A DNA stretch of 64,000 bases, taken from positions 126,395,484-126,459,483 of the forward strand of contig NC_092055.1 of assembly GCF_003086295.3 (NCBI RefSeq), given 5' to 3'. The notes under the pieces were generated by a model. The model ran no database searches and was not told the DNA's origin. It was given only the letters and a program-made list of their open reading frames with translations. Source of the DNA: Arachis hypogaea (Eukaryota > Streptophyta > Magnoliopsida > Fabales > Fabaceae). Below, piece after piece: positions 34,139 through 46,714 of this stretch; positions within the stretch are counted from its first letter, which is position 1, and every line of letters begins with the position of its first letter. Position numbers and translations under genes: made by a program.

Positions 34139-35963
34139 TGATGAGTTTGGAAAACTCTAAACTAAATTGATGATGATCAAACATTATTAACAGCAAAATT
34201 ATTAAGCTAATCTTGGTTAATGTGTTAATTAAAATAATTTTGTTGTGCAGGATTAATATTGGGCCGAAAACAAATTTATTGTGCTAGCCCAAAATTTCAC
34301 TCAGCCTTGGTTTTAATAACAAAAAATGAATGTGGCTGATTTAATGTTACTTGGGCCAAATAATTTTGATTGCTCCAAGCCCAAGTGTGTTACATGCTTT
34401 CCATTTGTTTTATGCATGCTACAAGTTTTATCAGGAAAGCAAATGTTATTAATGGGCCAAGATCAAATATTGTTGCAATCAAGCCCATATGCTATAAGAG
34501 TTCCTCATGCATGATCCGAAACCAAAGAAGGAAGAAAGCAAAATTGCTTTCAACGGATCCAAAGATTCAAACATTAGATGGATTCCAAAATTCATTTAAT
34601 TGCAATGTGTTGCATGGGAACTATGAGAGAGAACATGAGTGACTTTGATTTGATGGACATTATTGAAGCTACACGTTACTCAGTAAAGGGAAGTAAACAT
34701 TTACTTTGCTTTATCAAACCACTTTAGTTAATGTCCATATTCTCTTTCTTCTCTCTCACAACTCTTTCTCTCTTCGGTCATTACTCAGAAAATATTGGCA
34801 GCCATGGAAGCAAAAGTAAGCTACCGAGATGAAGAGAAAGCAAGCCTAAAGACCATCACAATGATGGCAAGAAAACATACTAAAATAAAAATGAGCTGTG
34901 GCTAAGATATTCACCAAATGTGGTTAGATTTGGTGAGGTTGTCTTGAGTCTTTCATGCTCAAAATGGAAGAAGAAGATTCGGCCAGCTGGAGGAGATTCT
35001 TGAAGCATGGCTTGTCTTCGATTCTGCTCAACCACCACAGGAAGTAGCTAGAGTGGCGAAGTGATGGTTGAAGGCAGAGATTGAAGCAGATGAAGTCATC
35101 ATCATGAAGCATCAAGGGCCAGAATTCCATCTTGGAGAGCAAGCCAAGGATGGAGAGCTCGGATTGATGAAGGGTGATGATCAAGAAAGGACTAGAGGTA
35201 ATTGCATGTTGGTTAATGCATGGTTATCTCTTCTCTCTCTTTGTGGCCGAACCGGTTTTGTTGAAGGAGAAAGAAGTTTGTTCGGTTTTGGCTTCAATAA
35301 GTGGAGGCTCCCCTCTTCTATAATAAGGGTGGACAGCCGCTGTTTGAAGCAAGGAGAAAATTTGAGAGTGCAAGGCACAGAGTTCTCAGAGCTACCTGAG
35401 CTAACAGTTTTCTCTTCTCCTTCAATGTATTCAGTTTTGTATTTTTCTGTTTAATTTTGTCATGTCTTGAGTCTCATGGTAAAAGGCAAACAGTGAGGTT
35501 TGTAATGAAAAAGCCATAGAGCGGAAAAAGGCAGAGAGTGCAAAATTAAAAGAAAAAGCCATAGATGTCTTAGAGTTCCTTTGTTCATCTATGTTGTGTT
35601 TCATGATTCTGTGGGAATCCCCTTGTAAGTTGGGTTAGCACTTTACAAGTTGTAATCTGTTTGATTATAGTGAAATTCCATCATTGTCGTGATGGAGACT
35701 GGATGTAGGCTGCACTGCACTTAGCAGCCGAACCAGGATATATCTTGGTGTAATTTTCTTCCTCTCCTACTCCATTTCTGTTTTCTACTGCACAGGAGCA
35801 AAAACCAAAAAATGTCTCGTGCTAAGTAACGAGACAAAATGAAAATGTCTCGTGGCTAGGGACGAGCTAAAAACATAAAAGTCTCCTCTAAATCCAGCAA
35901 GTGTTAGGAAGCAAAAAAGGGGCTAAGATTCAACCCCCCTTCTCTTAGCCACTGAAACCATCA
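34139..35963 (+). repeat. copia LTR, right (1825 bp)
   Basis: Pairs with 24518-26343. One C is missing from the C-run near 35934. Ends CATCA and is followed by TATTATTTTATAT host sequence. Confidence 0.92.
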
Positions 35964-38435
35964 TATTATTTTATATAAAAGATTAGTCATTAAATTAGTT
36001 AGTCTTATAAAATACGTATTAAAATATAAAATATATTTTAGATATGAAAAATAATATAATATTTATATATAAATATAATAGTTTAATTTAGTCATTAAAT
36101 TTTAATATAAATATAATATTTTAAAATTTATTTATTTTATATATTAAATATGTATATAAATTATACAAATATATGATAAACACTAATTTATCCGAAAATT
36201 ACTTTTGATATTGAATTGACAATAGTAGAATGTTAACCTCAAATATGATACTGTTTAATTTAGGAGTATAGAAATTAGACTTTTAAAATTTTGGAAATAC
36301 AAAAATTATATATTTTTATTTTTTAAAAATAAAAAATAAAAAACTGAAATCGTACTTTTAAATTTAGTATTTTTATTATTTTTAAAAATATAAAAAACTA
36401 TAATATTAAAATATATCACTGATATCATTTTTATAAAGAAAAAAATTAGCTTAATTTATCTTCTAAGTTTTCAAAGATACTATAGAATATAAGGTTGGAG
36501 GAATGCATATTGAATGGTGTAGTTGAGTGGATGGGTGTTTGGGGGTTGGGGGTAGGTGTAACGAGTGAGAGCCGCCAAATAAGGTTTTCCTCACTTTATA
36601 GATTTGAAATTAAATCACCTGATAGTGACCTGCCACATTTATATGTAGTAGTCACAGGTGGCTCCCTTTTGAAAAATAGCACATGCAATATTATTTTACT
36701 ATTAATTAATATAAGAAAAAGGGAGCTTTCAATAAAGTTTTCTGTGCTTCAAATTTCTACATGTCATTCGATTTCTTTATCTTAACCCGGATGTTAATTA
36801 CCGTTGTTAAATGAACAAATAAGATTAGTTAAAGTGGGATGTAATTTGGGATAAGTTATTTTGGGAACGGATGCTCTCAATTTTTTTTAACAATTGAAGA
36901 AGTAAAGTGTGATTTTTTATTATTAATTTTATAAGTAAGACAAAAAATAAATATAAAAAAGAGAATAATAAAGGGTTAGAGATTACACTTTACACTCTCA
37001 ATTTTTTTAATAATTGAGAGAATTCATTCTTAATTATTTTAAAATTAAAAAAAATTAATAAATTAGAAAATAGGAATTTAATTATCTTAAATTACGATCA
37101 TAAAATTTAAATATGACATAAGTTATAAATTTAATGATGATTAATTTTTTATTTATATTTTTTCAATTTTTTTTCCAAAATTTTATCTTTTAGAAAATAA
37201 AAACAGTAATCAATTTTTTTTCCCAACAAGAGTGTCTTTCTGAGTGAACTCAGACTTTTGTTTTTAACCTGTTAGACAAAGTTATGTCATGAGAAAATTG
37301 TAGATATTTGTTAGTGGAGAATAGGGCACGAGGTTCAAGTTTATATGTTGTTTAAGAGTAAATTATTATTTTTTTTATTCATAAATATTTATAATATTAA
37401 TAAAATTATTTACAAAAAATAAAAATTGACGTACTCATTAAAAATAAATTCTGATTTATAAAATTATTCCTATTTTAAAAAATTATCCAAAATTATCAAA
37501 TTACTTCTCTTAAATTACTTCTTCTAATTATCAGTTTTGTCTGACTATTTGTGGTTATGGCATAGTTTGGTAAATTGGAATCCTCTTGGAATTGGACATC
37601 AACGATTTGTCTAACTGTTATTTTATAGTTCCTATATATTTGATTAATTCTGAAGATGAATATATATTCAAATAGGTTTTTAAAGAATTTTATATTGAAT
37701 ATTTATATTTTAAAAAAAAAATTGATTATGTTAAGATTTTTGAATATTATAAAAATAAAATATATAAATTCTATTTTACTCAGATCTATTATTTTTAATT
37801 TGACAAATAAATTATCAAAAATATAACAAAAAAATTTATATATCTTATTTTTATAAAATTCAAAGACTTTAATATAATAAATTTTTTTTGAAGACAGAAT
37901 TTGTTTAGAGATCTATTTAAATATATATTTTTACGAAAATTTTATGAAGTGTAATTTTTTTTGTTTCCCACTGTATGACGGTATCGCGAATCAAAATCCT
38001 ATTTAAGAGTTTGCCATCATACAATTTGATATATTTTTTTTAACATAAAAATTCTGTTGAATGTTTTTTTTTTTTTTGGTCAAGAAAATCCATTGACATT
38101 TATCTTGCCAATCCAACTAAACATAGTATTGCTAATGATTGCTAACGATTTTTCCTTTGGGTCAATGATAAAGCTATTTGGGCTAAACATAGTATTGGTA
38201 TCAAACTGCTTGAAAAGACAAAGTGAATCCAAAATAGGCTAGCCCAATTTACTACTGTTTTTGTTTTATGGACTTTTTATAAATAAAAAACAAAATGTTC
38301 CTAACTCAGTCCAAAAAGAATGTTCCTTGATTACTTCTTATTTGTTTCTTACTTTTCATTCTTTTAGACCAATTAGAATGTTGAAAAATGGGAATAAGTG
38401 AAAACTGAAAAGCCATAAATATATTAGTTCCTCAA
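35964..38435. other. intergenic, AT-rich
   Basis: No supported gene. A less AT-rich stretch at 36490-36785 contains a short open frame without recognisable homology. It includes a small fold-back element (next entry). Confidence 0.55.
36866..37031. mobile_element. small fold-back MITE candidate, 166 bp
   Basis: AACGGATGCTCTCAATTTTT at the left and the reverse complement of GAGAGAATTCATTCTT at the right, plus the internal pair GTAAAGTGTGATT and AATTACACTTTAC-like words, form an imperfect inverted repeat. The target duplication is unclear. Confidence 0.45.
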
Positions 38436-38828
38436 GATAGCATTTGTTTTGAAGTATTGAGATAGAGATTGAAAAATTAAGACTTAGTATCATGTTTGTT
38501 GGTTTAGAGATTAGTACTAAAATTTCTGTTTCTGTCTCCAAAATTTCAGTATTTCAGTACCTCCAAAAAGTAGGGACACAAAGGGACTAAAATTTTTAAA
38601 GATGGAGACTGAAACTTTAATAACATTTTATACTTAAAAGATCCTCATTTCAATTAATTAATTCCAATTTACCCTTTGTGCAAATTAAATTAGAGTTTCA
38701 TTCTTGTTTCAATTTCTGTCTCCCACTTTATACCAAACAGAATACTAAAATTTATTTCAATTTCTATCTCTTAATCTCTGTCTCTCAATCTCAGTCTTTC
38801 CGTCTCTTTCTCTCCACCAAACGCTACC
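38436..38828. mobile_element. Harbinger-like MITE, 393 bp
   Basis: Ends GATAGCATTTGTTTTG and (reverse complement) GGTAGCGTTTGGTGG. Flanks CAA and TAA suggest a decayed TAA duplication. Arms contain repeated GAGATAGAGATTGA words. Related to 14031-15005 but without its core. Confidence 0.7.
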
Positions 38829-39003
38829 TAATAAAAGATTTTGAGAATGAAAAAATCTTTCTTGGAATTCTCTTAGAATTCTACCTTACCCACATGATCT
38901 CTTTTAACTCAAGACAGATAATTAAATTCCTAATAATAAATCTCAAATCTCAATAATTTCATCCAAAATAGCAAAAGAAAATCCATAATATTAGGTTGAT
39001 AGA

Positions 39004-39489
39004 GTTAAACTTCATTTTGGTCCCTAATTTTTTAATTGTCACAATTTAGTCTTCCAAATTAAAAAAAGTGCACTAATATAGTTCTTCGTGTATCTTTTGT
39101 CACCGGAATTCAAGACCGTATTAGTGGTGTAGCTCAAGCCTTGTCACGCTAGACATATTAAAACGATGTTGTATGCGTTTTGGCTCTAAAGAAGACACTA
39201 AATAACGTCGTTTGAGGGTTTGAACAATACTAAAACGTTATATCCCTCCCTTTTAATATTGTTCAAACTCTAAAATGACATCATTTAGTACTCTTTTAGC
39301 GTCAAAACGTGTAAAACGTCGTTTTAATATGTCCAACATGACAAGATTTGAGCTATCTCACTAACGACGTTGAAGGGGGACTATATTGGTGCACTTTTTT
39401 AAATTTAAAGGACCAAATTATAGCAATTAAAAAATCAAGGACCAAATCGATGTAACTCACCAATCTCAGGGACTAAAGTGGGGCTTAAC
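39004..39489. mobile_element. fold-back MITE with about 220-bp arms
   Basis: The arms 39004-39235 and 39255-39489 are reverse complements by eye: ATATTAAAACGA, AAAGTGCAC, TTTGAACAATA and GGTCC words recur in mirrored order. The ends GTTAAACTTCATTTTGGTCC and GTTAAGCCCCACTTTAGTCC match. No coding capacity. Confidence 0.75.
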
Positions 39490-41326
39490 TATAGATTGAC
39501 CACTACATCTTGATGATAAGCCTCAATTAATGATTTAATAGGTTTTTAAATCATATATGTTATTTAGATTTATATATCTATAACAATATATAATGCCAAT
39601 ACATAGGTTTGGTGTCCAAATAAATTCTTTTTCAGTTTTGCCCTTTCTAATAATCTATCCCACTATATGTCAGTTCCACGTTAAAAAACTTACACTACCT
39701 CATCTTTTCTCTTATCACATACATTCACGTTCTCTCTTATCTCATTAATTCACAATCACGGAATTTCTTTAATTATCTCTTTCCTCTCTTATTTACTATC
39801 TATCATATCAGATTATATAATAGAAAAACTTTTTTTTTATTCATTTTTTCTTGTATTTTTCTCACTTTACTTAAATATAACATAAAACCTAATATAAGGA
39901 TAATTGGTGTCTAAATTTAAGTTCCAATATTACCCTAAAGAAAGGTTTATTATTAAAAAAATTTCTCCCGTACATCCGTCAATTACGTTGAATAAAAAAT
40001 ATTTTCACATATTTTTCACAGTAACTTTATCAAGAGTTTTCTATTGGATATAAATTATTTATGCGAATTTTTTTATTATGGATATACTTTTAAAAGAATA
40101 AAAGTAAAATAGTTTAGTAGGATAATATTTTTTTAAAAAAATTTACACAAAATAATTTTTGTACCAATATATCTGGATTCATTTTACATATAATATTCAT
40201 TCATCTAAATTCATTCATGGAATACCTTATAAAAATTATATTTAAGTATTTTTTTTTATCTTATAACCATTTTATATTTTAGGATTCAAAATTTTGTATT
40301 TTTATTTTTATTCAAGTTTTATTTTTATGTTTTATTTTACTTCTGTTAATAAAAAAGTATTAACATTAGTTTTAATATTTAACTTTTAGGATAAATAAAA
40401 AGATGGGATATTTTTTATAAATTTAATGATTAAAAAATTATTTATTATAAAACAAGTTAAGTCTATTTCTTGACTTATATAATTCACCCTTGAATATAAT
40501 AAATATATATATATATATATATAATTTTTTAAATTTTATATTAATTATTAAAATCATGATATAACGGAATAATGAATGTACTCCTATAAAAAATAAAAAT
40601 GACTTTATAACTATTTTTTTGTTAGAAAAAAATATGACTCAATAACTATAAAGTATATTTTAAACAACTATAGATAAGTAACATAAGTAATAAAAAACGG
40701 ACATAAAATTTAAATTTTTAGTTATTTGGTACAAAAATAAATATAATAAAATAAATCACTGTTCTTATCATAAATGACATAAAATTTAACATTATCCTTT
40801 TCTAGAAACATCAATTTTTTTAGTTTTTATCCTTATTTTTGTATTTTATTTTAATTTTATTAAACCAAAAAGTACTAATATCATTTAACTTTAATTTTTA
40901 ACTTTTATCATAAATGATAATATGTGACTTTGAATGTATTAGATAAAAAAAACTCATAATAAAAAAAATTAAATTTACTCATTCGTTATATTTATAGGAG
41001 TGTAGATGATTCACACAAGAGTTACGAAATTTTTTTTGAACTTTTATTTTTAAAGTAGTATTCACTTTTGAGTGTAATAATTATGAACTAATATATATGT
41101 TGGTAACTAATTGCGATTGAAGAGAAGATACAAAGAAAATAAAGACGGAGAAATGAAGAGAGAACAAGCTAATATAAGAGTGGTAGTGAGACATATGTAG
41201 ATAGATAATGATAAGAAAAAAGAATAATAAAATCAAAAATTAAAAATTCTAAAAGAATAATAAGACTAAAGATAATTTAATTAAAATATTAAATATAAAA
41301 TTATAAGAAATAATTTTTTTTAGCTA
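39490..41326. other. intergenic, very AT-rich
   Basis: No gene seen. It contains an AT dinucleotide run at about 40499-40522. The segment 41100-41320 resembles 45645-45880 (shared ATTGCGAT, AGAATAATAA, AAAATCAAA, AAAGATAATT order), so both may be copies of an uncharacterised repeat. Confidence 0.5.
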
Positions 41327-43630
41327 AGCTGTTATGAGCTTTTTCGAGACAGCTACTCTACCGGAGGGATTGAATGTCACATGGGTAGCGTTAGCCCCGA
41401 AATTCGTTAGGACTAAGGAGATAAAAGACCTCAGACCTATTAGCATGGTTGGCTGTGTCTACAAAGTCATCTCTAAATTGTTGACCCGAAGAATGAGGAG
41501 TGTTATGCTCGGCTTAGTTGGGGAATCGCAGAGTGCCTTTGTGAAGGGAAGGAAGATACATGATGGAGCTTTAATTGCATGTGAAACAGTGCACTGGTTA
41601 AAACTGAAAAAGAAGGCGTCAGCAATTGTAAAACTTGACTTTCAAAAAGCCTATGATAGAGTTAAATGGTGCTTTATTGATACCGTACTAGAAAAGATGG
41701 GGTTCGGTAGAAAATGGAGGTCATGGGTTAGGGAGTGTGTAGGAACGGCTTCTATTTCTATTCTGGTCAATGGGTCTCCATCAAAACCTTTCAAAATGGA
41801 AAGGGGGCTTTGTCAAGGTGATCCATTATCACCGTTCTTGTTTGTTTTGGTGGTAGATGTGCTTAACAGGATGATCAGAGAGGTGGTCAGGAACGGTCGA
41901 ATCTCTCCACTCCTAGTTGGTCGGGATAATATAGAGCTATCACATCTACAATTTGCTGATGATACTATATTATTCTGCCTGCCGGATGAGGAGACAATCA
42001 GAAACTATAAGCGGTTGCTGAGGTGTTTTGAAATTATGTCTGGTTTAAGCATTAATTTTGAAAAGTCCAATTTGATACCAGTGAATTACAGACAGGAGTG
42101 GGTTACCCAAATGTGTCAGCTACTGGGTTGTCAGGAGGCGGCCTTGCTGGTAAGGTATCTTGGCATTAGCCTAGGAGCGAATCCGAGACCGGTAAAGACT
42201 TGAAAACCGGTAATAGACAAGGTTGAAGACAGACTCAGCTTGTGGAAAGCAAAAGTCCTTAATAAGGCTGAGAAGCTGGTACTCATCAAATCGGTAATCA
42301 ATAGCCTGCCAATCTATTACTTGAGTTTGTATAAGATGTCACAAGCAGTTGCACGGAAAATCATATTGCTGCAGAGGAGGTTCTTCTGGGGAAAGGAAGA
42401 TGGGCGACCATGTATGGCTCTTGTGAAGTGGGAGTTGATCCAGGCACCAAAGAAGTTAGGAGGGTTGGGGCTAGATGATGCAGTGGTCCGTAATACTACA
42501 CTGCTGTTTAAATGGTGGTGGCGGTTCTCAAAGGAGGAATGCCCTCTATGGAAGAAGATTGTGTGCTCCTGTAATAATTTGAACCCGAACCTCTTGCTTT
42601 CAACTTAGAAATTACCAGAAAGAGGTAGACCGTGGAGGGACATATGTCAAGTGCCAATAACGGAGCAACATGTAAGGTAGAAGATGATTGATGGGCTTAC
42701 TATAGAAGTAGGGGATGGTAGATCCACCAGATTTTGGGAGGATACGTGGCTCCAAGTGGGAATGTTGAAAAACTCCTTTCCGAGACTCTTCTTGATTTCA
42801 AACCAACAAGGATTAGTGATTGGGGACTGTGGATTCTGGGACGGGATAGAGTGGGTGTGGTAATTTCAATGGAGAAGGGAGCTATGTCAATGAGAAACAG
42901 ATACCTTAGATCAGTTGCTTCAAGTCCTGCAATCTGTTAGACTGATAGCAGAAGCGCAAGATAGAGTGGTGTGGAAATTTGATAAGGAAGGTGTTTATTC
43001 AACTAACTCATTTGTGCAGGTCATGCAGGAAGAGACGTTGGATGAGGAGCTTCTGAGATATAAATTTACAAAGGAACTTTGGAAAGGACTAGTTCCACCT
43101 AGAGTAGAGCTATTCACTTGGTTTGTCTTGGTGGGCTGGGTCAATACAAAAGACCGGCTATGTAGGCTGAAAATTCTACAGCAGAATGATAATTTGTGCG
43201 TGTTGTGTAACAAAGAAGTAGAAAATTTACAACACTTATTTGTTACGTGTGAGTTCTCTTGGCAGGTGTGGTGTGCTTGGATATCAAAGTTTGGACAGCA
43301 GTGGACTGCACCGGGTTCATTGGAAGATCACTTTGAGAGTTAGAGATTGATGCCGCTGAGAAAAGAGTTACGCAGGAGTTGGATGGTTGGGTTTTTCTCA
43401 GTTATTTGGAACATTTGGCTACAACGGAATGAGATTATTTTTCAGAGTAAGACAATAGGAGTTATTGATTGTGTGGCTCAATCATTTTCATGTACTACGA
43501 AATGGTGTGGTCAATAACTCATGTTGTTGATGGCTATGTCGGAGATGACATAGAAGTTATTTGATTATTTTAGTTTCCTGACTTGTTTGCTCCACTTCGG
43601 TGTTGAGCTCTTCCTTTCAAAAAAAAAAAA
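41327..43630 (+). mobile_element. 5'-truncated LINE (L1-type non-LTR retrotransposon)
   Basis: Starts inside the reverse-transcriptase domain and ends in a pure A run at about 43618-43630, the expected 3' end of a LINE. ORF1, the endonuclease and the RT N-terminus are missing. No convincing target duplication was found. Confidence 0.85.
41334..43520 (+). pseudogene. LINE reverse transcriptase and zinc-binding C-terminus, degraded
   Basis: One frame with stops. The first 289 codons keep LRPISMVGCVYKVISK, ESQSAFVKGRKIHDGAL, KLDFQKAYDRVKW, GLCQGDPLSPFLFVLV and the catalytic FADD (LQFADDTILF). A TGA at 42201-42203 and a TAG at 42606-42608 follow, then further stops near 42680, 42860 and 42900. 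The last part (about 42915-43343) is the zinc-binding RT-associated domain, with ELWKGLVPPRVELFTW and CVLCNKEVENLQHLFVTC. Not functional. Confidence 0.88.
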
Positions 43631-43640
43631 ATTATGCGAG

Positions 43641-45074
43641 AAAAAGTTTAGTAATTTGAATCAAACCTCTTCGAATTAGTAAGGGAGTTTGCAGTATTAG
43701 TAGTTCGAATCAGACTGATTCGAATCATGCATGGGGAAGTTCGAATCAACCTTATTCAAATTATGCATAGAGAGTTCGAATCTAGCTGATTCGAATTAGT
43801 GCTCGAGGAATTCGAATTATAGTTCGAATGAGTCTGTTTCGATTTATTGGCCAATTGAGTTCTATCTATAAATAAAATTTAGACTATTAAATTTAATGCA
43901 AAATCAATCTATATAAATATTAATAAAAATTTTTGTTATGAAAAAGAGTACTTAACTTATCAATTTTTATATATTATTTTTAAGTTAATAAATAAATAAA
44001 TATTAATTTTTATCATAATAGTAAAAAATTATAGCATACTAAAATAAGATACTAAAAAAAATGCTATATAATATAAAAAAATATACTAAAAAAATATAAA
44101 ACATGATTATAACAAATTAATTTTAGTATAAAATTATCAAACATAAATTAATTTTAACTTCTATTAGTAAATTGAATTAAAAATAACATATAAAAATGTA
44201 CTTGTATTTATTAAATTTTAATAACATATAAAAATTTAACGACTTTTTAAATACTCTTTTTATAATAGGAGTACATTTTTATATATTTTAAATATTTTAT
44301 AAAAGAATATTTAAATACTTTATAAAAAGAGTATTTAATAAATATATTATTAAAAAAGTATTTAAAAAGTTGTTAAATATTTATATGTTATTAAAATTTA
44401 ATAAATATGAATCCATTTTTATATATTATTTTTAATTTAATTTATTAATAAGAGTTAAAATTAACTTATATTTGACTATTTTATATTAAAATTAATTTTA
44501 ATAAAATAAATATTATTTAGATAATATTAGTTAAAATTATTTTTAGATAGATAATTACTAAAAAAATATGATATTAAATTATAATATTATTTTTTTAAAT
44601 TTGTTATAATAATTTTTTATACTTTTTTAGTATATTTTTTTATATTATATAGTATTTTTTCTAATATCCTATTTTAGTATGCTATAATTTTTTACTATTA
44701 TAATAAAAATTAATATTTATTTATTTATTAACTTAAAAATAACATATAAAAATTGATAAGTTAAGTACTCTTTTTTATTACAAAAATTTTTATTAATATT
44801 TATATAGGTTGATTTTGCATTAAATTTAATAGTCTAAATTTTATTTATAGATAGAACTCAATTTGCCAGTAATTCGAAACAGACTCGTTCAAACTATAAT
44901 TCGAATTCCTCAAGCACTAATTCGAATCAGCTAGATTCGAACTCCCTATGCATAATTCGAATCAGCTTGATTCGAACTTCTTCATACATGATTTGAACCA
45001 GTCTAATTCGAACTACTAAGACTGCAAACTCCTCACTAATTCGAAGAGGTTTGATTCGAATTACTAAGCTTTTT
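43641..45074. repeat. 1.43-kb palindrome (fold-back element) with TTCGAA motif clusters
   Basis: The left arm (about 43641-44290) is the reverse complement of the right arm (about 44330-45074). Outer zones of about 200 bp in each arm carry many TTCGAATC/GATTCGAA units; inner zones are AT-rich (GAGTACTTAACTTATCAATTT mirrored by AAATTGATAAGTTAAG). The right side continues to about 45120 with further TTCGAA units, but on the left this part is replaced by the LINE poly(A) end. Probably a fold-back DNA transposon; no transposase inside. Confidence 0.85.
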
Positions 45075-45130
45075 AGTTCGAATGTGGTTGATTCGAATTA
45101 TATAGAGATATACTTTTGGTTGATCCATGT

Positions 45131-46395
45131 CTCATTTTTTCGTTTGGCTTAATCATGTAAAATCTTATGCAAGCTGGTTTAATACTGCCATTTACTCTGA
45201 ATTTTTATATCTGCTTCAAATTAAATATAATTGAGAAATAAATAAATTTAAAAATATTTATAAATTTTATCTTCATTGTTACACATAGTAACAAGATAAT
45301 AATTTTAGTATTATATCTACATTAATTTAAATTTAATTATTCTACATATTAAAGAATTTAAATAACTAATAATTTTTTTATTTGTATTTAATTATTCTAT
45401 ACAAAATTTTTGAATGCTTGATATCTTAATTTTTTTTAAATGATAAAATATGACTTAACAAATAAGTATGAAAAATAAGTATCTTTATAATAGTTATACA
45501 TCTAGATATCTAAATTAAACAAAAAAAAATAATTCTTTTAACAAATCTTTAACAACTCAAAAGTTAACACAATAGATATGTATGATCAAAGTGATAAACA
45601 AAAATGAGAGCTGCAATAATAGTAATATGATATGGTGGTAATTGATTGCGATCGGGGTTAATAGAAGAAGAAAACAAAAAAGGAGAATAAAATAAGGCAA
45701 CATAATAGTGATGGCGAGACAACAATAGTTATACATGTAAAAGAATAATAAGAGAAAATAATAGTGTATAATATGATGAGATGATATAATCAAAATAAAA
45801 TTAATAATTTTGAAATAATAATAAAATCAAAGATAATTAAAAATATTCAATATAAGATTAAAAAAATAATTTTTTATCTATTAGAATTATGTATAAAAAA
45901 ATGTTTTGAATACGAATATAAATTTTTAAATTTATTTTAAATTAAATAGAATTGAGAAAATAAATAAATTTAATATATAAATAACTAATTTGTAAATAAT
46001 GTTAATAAATTTTATCTTGACTTTGTTACACATAATAATAATATTTTTTTAATTTAAATTTATTTATTTTATATTTTTTTATATATTAAATAACTTAAAA
46101 TATTTTATTTTGTTATAATTTACTTTTTAATTTTTGATATTAAATTTATAATTTTAAAAATAAAAATATTTTTTTAACTCAATAAAAAAGTGGTTGAATC
46201 GTGCCTATTGAGCTACTAGTAGTGAATAATTGTAAAACTTCACAACTTGTAAATATTTCAATAGATGTTCCCAATCAATGAATAGAAAAAATAATTAATT
46301 TTTTAACATTCAAGTATCACACTTAGTGTAGACTATAGACATTTATTGATGAACCATTTTTAGAATTTCATTTGAACTCTACTTTATTATACTAA
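45131..46395. other. intergenic, AT-rich
   Basis: No supported gene. See the 39490-41326 entry for the similarity of 45645-45880 to 41100-41320. Confidence 0.5.
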
Positions 46396-46714
46396 GGTTC
46401 AGTTTGGGTAAACAACTTAATTAAGTTTATTTTAAAAAAATAGTTTAAACAAAAAATAATTATATTAAAAATAGCTTATAAGTAAGTTATTTTGTGTTTG
46501 GGTTTTTATTTCTAAAAATGTTTATTTTATAGAAATGTGATAAAAAATAATAGTATTATGAGAGAAGTCATTTTTTTAATTTCTCTATAAACTCTAAAAT
46601 AGTTTCTTAAAAAGCTGCAATTTAATTTTTAAAATTACACTAGATATTAATACTACTACTTTTCATAAGTTAAAAGCTCAAAAGAATTATTTTTAAAACT
46701 TTTCAAACCGACCC
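46396..46714. mobile_element. Tourist/Harbinger-like MITE, intact
   Basis: Ends GGTTCAGTTTGGG and CAAACCGACCC, with TAA on both sides (46393-46395, 46715-46717). It is the uninterrupted relative of 1434-2651 and shows where the insertion at 1708 took place. Confidence 0.8.

Larger units (their letters stand above)
22060..35963 (+). mobile_element. SIRE/Maximus-type copia retrotransposon in a 1.5-unit tandem
   Basis: Order: truncated ORF3 leader and ORF3 (22060-23569), 3' non-coding and purine tracts, LTR (24518-26343), primer-binding site, gag, pol, ORF3, purine tracts, LTR (34139-35963). Segments 22060-26343 and 31681-35963 have a constant 9621-bp offset. By eye I found two differences: a Trp/Leu codon in ORF3 (22685 against 32306) and a one-base C-run difference near the LTR end. 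One complete element therefore has the 3' end of another copy fused to its 5' LTR. The copia class follows from the domain order protease-integrase-RT-RNase H; the third ORF and the long LTR suggest the SIRE/Maximus lineage. Confidence 0.9.
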
